The position numbers and the translations under genes were made by a program. A stretch of 8,866 nucleotides of DNA from an uncultured Haloferula sp. (lineage in GTDB: Bacteria > Verrucomicrobiota > Verrucomicrobiae > Verrucomicrobiales > Akkermansiaceae), in the NCBI GenBank assembly GCA_946481625.1, contig CAMLOZ010000108.1, positions 1-8,866 of the forward strand, given 5' to 3'. The notes beneath the pieces are model-generated. The model saw nothing but the letters and a program-made list of their open reading frames with translations. It made no database searches and had not been told where the DNA came from. Of the stretch, positions 1-4,713 are shown one piece after another. Every line of letters starts with the position of its first letter. Within the stretch, counting starts at the first letter, position 1.

Positions 1-706
1 TCATCACCGTGTCCTCGGCGAAGGTCTTCGTGGTGGTCTGGCCCTCGCGCTGGTACTGGATGCGTAGCTGTTTGACGTGGTTGAAGGATGGATCGCCGCC
101 GAAGGTTTCGTTGGTGACGCCGAGCGCGAAGCTTCCTTCCGCGGCCATGCTCGAGAGCAGCGAGGTGGCATTGATGGGAGTGCCGGTGCCATCGACGGCC
201 TCGTAAGCGGCGGCGACGATGACGGGCGGGGGGGCGGTATCGGTGGAGCCGAAGGTCGCGCCGTCGATCCATTTCGCGGTCCAATCGGAGCTGTCGAGCA
301 GGCCGATGGACCACCTTGCGGGAGAACTCCACGCGGAAGGCTGGTCGTCCTTGTCCCAAGCGCGGATCTTCCAATGGCACTCCGCGCGGGAGGCGAGGGC
401 GAAGCCCGCATAGACGATCTGGCTGGTGGCGTCGCCGGACACCTTGCCGCTGTCCCAGAGATCGCCTTGGTTGGCGGCCAGCGCATCGGGAGTCGAGGCG
501 ACGAGCACCTGCCAAGCGGTTTGCTTCTCGCCGCGCTCCGTGGAGGAGACCACCCACGAGAGGCGCGGCTGGACTTCATCGATGCCGATGGGATCGACGA
601 GATATTCGCAGCGGAGCTTCGACACCGCGAGATCGGCCCGGGCAGGGGCCGACAGCAGGAGTGTCGCGAAAGCTCCCAGGAAAAGGAGTGCCGGGGAAAT
701 TCTCAC
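1..706 (-). CDS. Secreted alpha-L-rhamnosidase, GH78 family, N-terminal part (cut by window edge)
   Basis: GH78 enzymes hydrolyse terminal alpha-L-rhamnose from plant or algal glycans and glycosides. Reading starts at a GTG at 706 and stays open for 235 codons to the window edge, so the catalytic (alpha/alpha)6 barrel is outside. Residues 1-24 form a signal peptide (MRISPALLF..., cleavage after APARA). Residues 25-150 match the N-terminal fibronectin-like domain of bacterial rhamnosidases: 'PRLSW' at 47-51, 'QTAWQVLVAST' at 62-72, 'LWDSGKV' at 83-89, 'HWKIRAWDKD' at 111-120 and 'DWTAKWI' at 141-147. Residues about 160-235 are a separate domain with 'FGGDP' (202-206) and 'VKQLRIQY' (211-218), resembling the DnaJC11 C-terminal/DUF3395 type. 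No ATG or Shine-Dalgarno is available upstream; GTG is chosen because it places the signal peptide exactly at the N-terminus. Family assignment is confident; substrate is unknown because the active site is not present. Confidence 0.85.
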   Translation of the reverse strand, partial: MRISPALLFLGAFATLLLSAPARADLAVSKLRCEYLVDPIGIDEVQPRLSWVVSSTERGEKQTAWQVLVASTPDALAANQGDLWDSGKVSGDATSQIVYAGFALASRAECHWKIRAWDKDDQPSAWSSPARWSIGLLDSSDWTAKWIDGATFGSTDTAPPPVIVAAAYEAVDGTGTPINATSLLSSMAAEGSFALGVTNETFGGDPSFNHVKQLRIQYQREGQTTTKTFAEDTVM

Positions 707-837
707 GCCGCGGACGCTAGCGCCGCGGGACGGGGGATCGACCGCAACCGGTTCCCAGATCGTGCCAACCTTTCCCGCATTTCGTGGCGCGATCCGAAGT
801 TGCCTTCAGGGGGATACGAGCGTCAGAGTTCCGTTTG
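707..837. promoter_or_regulatory. Divergent spacer between rhamnosidase and esterase genes
   Basis: These 131 bp separate two genes transcribed away from each other, so both promoters should lie here. I see no convincing -35/-10 pair for either direction. Short perfect palindromes are present: two CCGCGG sites (708-713 and 723-728) flanking GCTAGC (716-721), and AACCGGTT (746-753). These may be operator half sites or chance in GC-rich DNA. Neither gene has a well-placed Shine-Dalgarno; a GGGGG run near 809-813 is about 24 nt from the esterase ATG, which is too far. Confidence 0.35.
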
Positions 838-1770
838 ATGAAACCCCTCATGCCCATCGTCTTTGGTGTCGTGCTGCTTTCCCTCCACCCCGCGAGGGGA
901 GCTGAGGCGCGCGAGTGGAAGACCGCCGACGGTAGCAAGACGATCCAGGCGGAGTATGTAAGCGCGAAGGATGGCAAGGTGACGATCCGGCGCTCGGACA
1001 ACCGCAAGATCTTCACGATCGACCTGGCGACGCTTTCCGAAACCGACCGCGAGTGGGTGGCGAAGCAACTCGAAACCGAGGGCGAGGCGGCGGCGAAGGC
1101 GGACAAGGGCAACCCCTTCGCGAATCTGCTCACCGGCGAGTGGCAGCGCACGGAAGGCCACGGGCTCTCCTATCGGATCTTCGGCGCGCGGAAGCTGCGC
1201 GGTGCGGACGAAACGGGCTATCCGCTGGTGATCTACCTTCACGGTCGCGGCGGGGACGTGATGACGCCGGAGCAACCGGGCGAGGCGCGGAGCTTTTCCG
1301 AAGAGGACAACTACCGGAAGCGCGAGTGCTTCATCATCGCGCCGCAATGTCCGAAGGAACAATCGTGGAATGGTACGAACAGCGCGGCGGTGGTGGAGAT
1401 CATCGGGGATCTGGTGAAGAATCTCGCGGTGGATAAGAAGCGAATCTACCTGACCGGCTACTCCATGGGTGGCTACGGCACCTTCCACATCCTCGGCGAG
1501 GAACCGCGGCTCTTCGCGGCCGGTGTGCCGATCGCGGGAGGCGGGGATCCGAACAAAGCGGGCGAATACAAGAAGGTGCCGCTCTGGGTCTTTCACGGTG
1601 CCAAGGACGACGTGGTGAAGCCCGAGCAAAGCCGTCGGATGGTCGAGGCGCTGGAGAAGGAGCGGGCTCCTGTGAAGTACACCGAGTACGCCGATGGTGA
1701 TCACGGGATCGCAGGGCGCGTCTATGGGGATGTCAAAATGCACGAGTGGCTATTCGAACAACACCGGTGA
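838..1770 (+). CDS. Secreted SHD1-domain alpha/beta-hydrolase (carboxylesterase/PHB-depolymerase-like)
   Basis: The product is a 310-residue exported serine hydrolase. Residues 1-24 are a signal peptide (MKPLMPIVFGVVLL..., cleavage near GAEA). Residues about 25-77 form an SHD1 domain: 'EWKTADG' at the start, a 'GKVTIRRSDNRKIFTIDLATLS' stretch, then 'DREWV'. This domain is common at the N-terminus of verrucomicrobial and planctomycete exported proteins. Residues about 108-310 are an alpha/beta-hydrolase fold with oxyanion-region 'YLHGRGG' (133-139), nucleophile elbow G-Y-S-M-G with Ser209, probable acid Asp257 in 'HGAKDD', and His289 in 'GDHG'. The triad is complete. Related proteins are usually annotated as esterases, dienelactone hydrolases or S9-like peptidases; the true substrate is unknown, but removal of acyl groups from polysaccharide would suit the neighbourhood. 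The start at ATG 838 is preferred over an upstream in-frame GTG at 784 because it puts the signal peptide at the N-terminus. A second ATG at 850 is possible. Confidence 0.85.
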   Translation: MKPLMPIVFGVVLLSLHPARGAEAREWKTADGSKTIQAEYVSAKDGKVTIRRSDNRKIFTIDLATLSETDREWVAKQLETEGEAAAKADKGNPFANLLTGEWQRTEGHGLSYRIFGARKLRGADETGYPLVIYLHGRGGDVMTPEQPGEARSFSEEDNYRKRECFIIAPQCPKEQSWNGTNSAAVVEIIGDLVKNLAVDKKRIYLTGYSMGGYGTFHILGEEPRLFAAGVPIAGGGDPNKAGEYKKVPLWVFHGAKDDVVKPEQSRRMVEALEKERAPVKYTEYADGDHGIAGRVYGDVKMHEWLFEQHR

Positions 1771-1809
1771 CGCCGATGCCGTGATCGCGGAGTTGCGCCG
1801 GAGCGGATT

Positions 1810-2349
1810 ATGGGACAGCATGCGAGCATGCCAAAGACCGTCGGTTTTCTGATCCGCAGGGCGGCAGAGCATGATGCCACTCGAATCGCCGAGATCCATG
1901 TGGAGACGTGGCGGGCTGCCTATCGCGGGTTGATTCCGGACGACTACCTCGACGGTTTGGACGTTCATCGGCGGGCGGTGGTCTGGAGGAACATCATCGG
2001 CGCGCCGGACGAGGCGGTGTTCGTGGCGGTGAGGGGCGAGAGGATCGCCGGGTTTTGTTCCTTCCTGAGATCAAGGGACAGCGCCGCTCCTCCGGAGATC
2101 GGGGAGATCGCGGCGATCTACGTGCAGCCGTCGGCTTGGGGCCGGGGCGCGGGGCGGAGTCTGATGGGGGCGGCCTTGGATCATGCGAAGAGCCATGGTT
2201 TCGTGGCGGTGACCTTGTGGGTGCTTTCGAGCAACGAGCGGGCGAAGAGGTTCTATGCCAAGGCGGGGTTTGCACCGGACGGGGCGGAGCAGGACGACGA
2301 GAGGCTCGGATTTCCGATTCATGAACTGCGGTACCGGCAGGATCTATAG
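1810..2349 (+). CDS. GNAT-family N-acetyltransferase
   Basis: The product is a 179-residue cytoplasmic acetyltransferase that transfers acetyl from acetyl-CoA to an amine of unknown identity. Residues 14-35 carry 'IRRAAEHDATRIAEIHVETW', and 'AAYRGLIPDDYLDGL' follows, typical of a common single-domain GNAT subgroup. Motif A is at about 98-130: a beta-strand 'GEIAAIYVQP' then the pyrophosphate-binding loop Q107-x-x-x-W-GRGAG (111-115). Motif B is seen as 'NERAKRFYAKAGF' (142-154). Length is normal for the family. ATG 1810 is supported by GGAG at 1799-1802, seven bases upstream; an alternative ATG at 1828 has less support. The gene begins 39 bp after the esterase on the same strand, so read-through transcription is possible, but there is no functional link. 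It ends 11 bp before the convergent LtrA gene. Confidence 0.9.
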   Translation: MGQHASMPKTVGFLIRRAAEHDATRIAEIHVETWRAAYRGLIPDDYLDGLDVHRRAVVWRNIIGAPDEAVFVAVRGERIAGFCSFLRSRDSAAPPEIGEIAAIYVQPSAWGRGAGRSLMGAALDHAKSHGFVAVTLWVLSSNERAKRFYAKAGFAPDGAEQDDERLGFPIHELRYRQDL

Positions 2350-2353
2350 GGTA

Positions 2354-2369
2354 GGTCGCTCTAGCGACT
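2354..2369. terminator. Possible bidirectional hairpin between convergent genes
   Basis: The GNAT gene (plus) and the LtrA gene (minus) end 11 bp apart. Across this junction GTCGC (2355-2359) pairs with GCGAC (2364-2368) around a TCTA loop, with an additional G-T pair at the base. The hairpin overlaps the LtrA stop codon. There is no T-tract on either side, so it is at best a weak or factor-assisted terminator. Confidence 0.3.
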
Positions 2370-3524
2370 CAGGCAACGGGCGTGCCGTTCCCATGCGGCG
2401 ATGGCGCAGAGGACGAGGGTTGAGAGGGCGCTAAGCAGCCACGGTGCGAGATGGTCCGCCGTGGGAGCGAGGGAGGCGAGGATCCCGATGGCGATCCAAT
2501 GGGAGCGGGGAGTGTGTCCGGAGATGGCGCGCTTGAAGAGCAGGCTGCCGAAGAAATACAGCATGGTCCCGCCGAGAACCGCGGCGGTGGTTTTGGCATC
2601 GCAATGGCCGGAGGGATGGCCCAGCACGAATTCGTCCGCGACCGCGGTGAGGATGATCCCGGCCACGAGGAAGAGATGGAGGTAGGTGTAGGCGAGGCGC
2701 GCGAGTTGCCCGGGATTCCTCGAACTCGAGATGGTGTGGGTCCCGAAGTCGGAGGCGGCATCGAAGTAGAGCCACCACATCGCGATGCTGCCGATGACGG
2801 TGGCGGCGAATGCCGCGAGGACCGGGCCCGACCAGACGAGATCGGCGAAGGTCGCGCCCGCCACGAGGATCGATTCGCCGAGGGCGATGATGATGAAGAG
2901 CCCGCAACGTTCCGCGATGTGGTGACCCGAGATGTCCCAGTCGGTGCTGACGGATTTCCCCAGGCCGGGGGTGTGGAAGCCGAGGGACGGCGAGGCGTAT
3001 TCGATCGCCAGGGCGAGGCCCCAGCAGGCCATGCGGGCGGAGCCGGAGAGGCAGGCACCCGCGATCCAGAAGACACTGCCGAGCGCGAACCAGAACAGGA
3101 TGCCTTGGAAGGTCCTCACCAAGCCCGGTTGGCCCTTCACCGCCCGGAGGACGAAGAGGGTGCGCCCGACTTGCATCGCCACGTAGGCCCCGGCGAAGGC
3201 GGGCCCGCGGCTGTCGAAGGCTTCCGGGATCGCTGCGGAGAGCACGAGGCCGACGACCATCATGGCGAAGAGCGCGATGCGGACGGGAAGCTTCTCCGGA
3301 TCGAGCCAGTTGGTCACCCATGCGGTGAAGATCCAGACCCACCACACGGCTAGCAGCAGCATGCCGGTCTGGATCGCGCCGGTGGCGGAGAAGTCTCCGA
3401 TCAGCGAGTGCGAGAGCTGCGTGATCGCGAAGACGAAGACCAGATCGAAGAAGAGTTCGACGAAGGCCACCTTGGAGGACTCATGCCCGGCCTTCGGTCT
3501 CAGGAGGTTTCCCGGCGAGCTCAT
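2361..3524 (-). CDS. LtrA-family (low temperature requirement A) multi-pass membrane protein
   Basis: The product is a 387-residue integral membrane protein with roughly ten hydrophobic segments. Family hallmarks are clear: 'VELFFDLVFVFAITQLSH' at 22-39, 'HHIAERCGLFIIIALGESIL' at 201-220, 'WWLYFDAA' at 250-257 and 'YLHLFLVAGII' at 281-291. The family takes its name from a Listeria gene needed for growth at low temperature; its biochemical role is not established, and it is unrelated to the group II intron protein of the same name. The frame is open upstream to 3719, but ATG 3524 is chosen because it begins just before the conserved ELFFD block, has GGAAG eight bases upstream (3533-3537), and overlaps the stop of the preceding doxX gene as ATGA. 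That overlap suggests translational coupling and co-expression with the DoxX proteins. Length and motifs are intact. Family confidence is high; function is unknown. Confidence 0.9.
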   Translation of the reverse strand: MSSPGNLLRPKAGHESSKVAFVELFFDLVFVFAITQLSHSLIGDFSATGAIQTGMLLLAVWWVWIFTAWVTNWLDPEKLPVRIALFAMMVVGLVLSAAIPEAFDSRGPAFAGAYVAMQVGRTLFVLRAVKGQPGLVRTFQGILFWFALGSVFWIAGACLSGSARMACWGLALAIEYASPSLGFHTPGLGKSVSTDWDISGHHIAERCGLFIIIALGESILVAGATFADLVWSGPVLAAFAATVIGSIAMWWLYFDAASDFGTHTISSSRNPGQLARLAYTYLHLFLVAGIILTAVADEFVLGHPSGHCDAKTTAAVLGGTMLYFFGSLLFKRAISGHTPRSHWIAIGILASLAPTADHLAPWLLSALSTLVLCAIAAWERHARCLSR

Positions 3525-3898
3525 GGCTTGGGCTTCCAGACCGCGAGCCGTTCGGTGACGAACAGTAGCAGCAGTCCGCCGATCACCGAGAGGTTCTTGA
3601 GGAAATGGAGGAATTGACCGTGCTGCTCGGGGGGCGAGAGGTTCCAGAAGGAATGCGATACGAAGGCATCGGCGAGCAGGAACACGGCCATCGCGAGGGC
3701 GAGGCAACCCGCGTGCCATCCGGCCATGAGGGCGAGCCCCGCGAGCAATTCAAGGGCGGAGAAAGTGATCCCCGCGCCGCCAACCGCGGTCCGCCCGTTC
3801 AGCCATCCCGCCGCCGTCATGAGGCGTTCGGCACCGAGGCCGACGAAGACACTGGCGATCAGGACGCGCGCCAGCACGCGAAGGGTCTTCGGGTTCAT
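3521..3898 (-). CDS. DoxX-family membrane protein, copy 1 (coupled to LtrA gene)
   Basis: The product is a small 125-residue membrane protein with about four hydrophobic segments: about 8-23, 46-63, 66-82 and 99-115. The DoxX signature is strong: 'RVLIASVFVGLGAERL' near the N-terminus, 'ELLAGLALMAGW' at 50-61, 'ADAFVSHSFW' at 76-85 and 'HFLKNLSVIGGLLLL' at 98-112. Relatives include subunits linked to thiosulfate:quinone oxidoreductase and a mycobacterial redox complex, but most DoxX proteins have no proven role. ATG 3898 is chosen over an upstream in-frame TTG at 3937 because it aligns with the start of the paralog next door. The upstream bases are pyrimidine-rich (CCCCTCC), so there is no Shine-Dalgarno. 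The stop overlaps the LtrA start by ATGA. About half of the first 110 residues are identical to copy 2, with no gap in my hand alignment. Confidence 0.88.
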   Translation of the reverse strand: MNPKTLRVLARVLIASVFVGLGAERLMTAAGWLNGRTAVGGAGITFSALELLAGLALMAGWHAGCLALAMAVFLLADAFVSHSFWNLSPPEQHGQFLHFLKNLSVIGGLLLLFVTERLAVWKPKP

Positions 3899-3975
3899 GG
3901 AGGGGAATGGTTGTCTTGCCTTACTCCATTGGAGCAAGACTCGCGCCCCGAATCAATGCGCGGGATGAGCGTTTG
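3899..3975 (-). promoter_or_regulatory. Inter-doxX spacer with interrupted stem-loop
   Basis: This 77-bp gap lies between the two doxX genes. At 3913-3940 GTCTTG pairs with CAAGAC as the outer stem, and CTCC with GGAG as the inner stem around a three-base loop, with five unpaired bases on one side. It sits 15-42 bases upstream of the copy 1 start. It has no T-tract, so I favour an mRNA processing or attenuation structure, or an operator, over a classic terminator. The two doxX genes could still be one transcript. Confidence 0.35.
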
Positions 3976-4413
3976 TCAGCCGCCGTGCTCTTCCCGCGAT
4001 GGGGCGGGGTCGGTGGAGAGGCCCGCCTGTTGTTCCGGTTCCAGAAGCGGAAGGCGGCTGGATTCGACCCACGAGACGAGCAGCAGTCCGCCGATCACCG
4101 AGAGGTTCTTCAGGAAATGCAGCATCTGGTCATGCTGGGCGTGGCCCTGGTATTTCCAGAAGGGGTGGGCGGCGAAGGCATCGACCGCGATGATCGCCGA
4201 CATCAGGAACGCGAGGCGACCGGACTGCCAGCCGAACATGATCGCGAGCCCCGCCAGCATCTCGAAGACATGGAGGAGCATCCGAGGCACGCCGGGCAAG
4301 GCGCGGCCCGGCAACACCTGCGCGGCTGCGAGCAGGTGTTCGGCACCGAAGCCGACAAAGACACTGGCGATCAGGAAGCGCGCCACGAGATACGTGACTT
4401 TGGGGCTTATCAT
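3976..4413 (-). CDS. DoxX-family membrane protein, copy 2
   Basis: The product is a 145-residue DoxX-family membrane protein and close paralog of the next gene downstream. Conserved blocks are 'ARFLIASVFVGFGAEHLL' at 11-28, 'EMLAGLAIMFGW' at 51-62, 'VDAFAAHPFWKYQGH' at 77-91 and 'HFLKNLSVIGGLLLV' at 99-113, with about four membrane segments. It differs from copy 1 by a C-terminal tail of roughly 25 polar residues (ESSRLPLLEPEQQ...EEHGG) that probably lies outside the membrane. ATG 4413 is preceded by a pyrimidine-rich CCCTTCC instead of a Shine-Dalgarno, as in copy 1. It is the first gene of a likely doxX-doxX-ltrA transcription unit. DoxX proteins are often tied to redox or quinone functions, but nothing in the sequence proves a reaction here. 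Confidence 0.88.
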   Translation of the reverse strand: MISPKVTYLVARFLIASVFVGFGAEHLLAAAQVLPGRALPGVPRMLLHVFEMLAGLAIMFGWQSGRLAFLMSAIIAVDAFAAHPFWKYQGHAQHDQMLHFLKNLSVIGGLLLVSWVESSRLPLLEPEQQAGLSTDPAPSREEHGG

Positions 4414-4443
4414 GGAAGGGACGGAAAGAACCCAGTGTGCAGG

Positions 4444-4474
4444 CTTTTACGGGAGAGGCCAAGAAAGATATCAA
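4444..4474 (-). promoter_or_regulatory. Weak candidate promoter for the doxX-doxX-ltrA unit
   Basis: On the minus strand TTGATA (4474-4469) is followed after 19 bases by TAAAAG (4449-4444), ending 30 bases before the copy 2 doxX start codon. The spacing is longer than the usual 17 and the -10 match is poor. It is offered only because a promoter is expected in this gap. Confidence 0.2.
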
Positions 4475-4580
4475 CTGCTGTTTGGGTGTTCAGTGTTCGC
4501 TTGATGCGATGTAGGGGATATCCCTACGTGAGGGTAAGGGTCGGGGCGGGATACGTATCAAGGACCGCGCGTTTGCCATA

Positions 4581-4640
4581 TCGTACGGCGCAGCCGCCTT
4601 GGACTGCTGCAGCCCTGCAGGCGCGTTCGTGAGAACGCGG
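4581..4640. repeat. Candidate dispersed palindromic intergenic element (REP-like)
   Basis: This block combines a short GGCG/CGCC hairpin (4587-4598), tandem CTGCAG palindromes (4607-4620) and a perfect hairpin CGCGTTC-GTGA-GAACGCG (4622-4639), whose loop on the plus strand has the stable GNRA form. The composition and structure resemble repeated intergenic elements scattered through some verrucomicrobial genomes. Only one copy is in this window, so the repeat nature is inference. Confidence 0.3.
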
Positions 4641-4676
4641 GAGGGATTTGGGGTGTCTCTTCATCACCCGTGCTTC

Positions 4677-4694
4677 CGCGGTGTCACCACCGCG
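4677..4694 (-). terminator. Hairpin after the sugar dehydrogenase gene
   Basis: CGCGGTG (4677-4683) and CACCGCG (4688-4694) make a perfect seven-base stem around a four-base loop, which reads GTGA on the minus strand. It begins 20 bases past the dehydrogenase stop codon in the direction of transcription. There is no following T-tract, so it may stop transcription only weakly or instead protect the mRNA 3' end. Confidence 0.4.
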
Positions 4695-4713
4695 CCTACG
4701 GATGATCGGGTCG

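Larger units (their letters stand above)
4414..4713. other. 300-bp non-coding gap rich in inverted repeats
   Basis: No credible gene lies here. The gap follows the stop of the dehydrogenase gene and precedes the doxX unit, both on the minus strand. It holds five inverted repeats: GTAGGG/CCCTAC around GATAT (4511-4527), GATACGTATC (4550-4559), CTGCAG-CC-CTGCAG (4607-4620), and two hairpins with seven-base stems listed separately (4622-4639 and 4677-4694). It should contain the dehydrogenase terminator and the doxX promoter. Confidence 0.6.

Noticed and set aside
4..579. 191-codon minus-strand frame rich in Ser, Pro and Arg
   Set aside because: It overlaps the rhamnosidase in another frame of the same strand; low-complexity composition and no domain, while the rhamnosidase frame has a signal peptide and GH78 motifs.
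784..837. Upstream GTG start for the esterase
   Set aside because: It would put 18 charged residues in front of an otherwise standard signal peptide.
823..1743. 306-codon minus-strand frame opposite the esterase
   Set aside because: Antisense shadow of a gene with a complete catalytic triad; His/Arg-rich without recognisable domains.
2451..3353. 300-codon plus-strand frame opposite the LtrA gene
   Set aside because: Very rich in Gly, Glu, Asp and Arg, as expected for the complement of hydrophobic membrane-protein codons; no family signature.
3525..3719. Upstream extension of the LtrA frame by 65 codons
   Set aside because: The extension overlaps the doxX copy 1 gene, is Arg/Pro-rich and unlike LtrA N-termini; the ATG at 3524 has a Shine-Dalgarno and the ATGA overlap.
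3913..3940. MerR-type operator/promoter for doxX copy 1
   Set aside because: The GGAGTAAGG-like bases on the minus strand look superficially similar, but there is no -35/-10 pair with a 19-base spacer around the dyad and no MerR regulator nearby.
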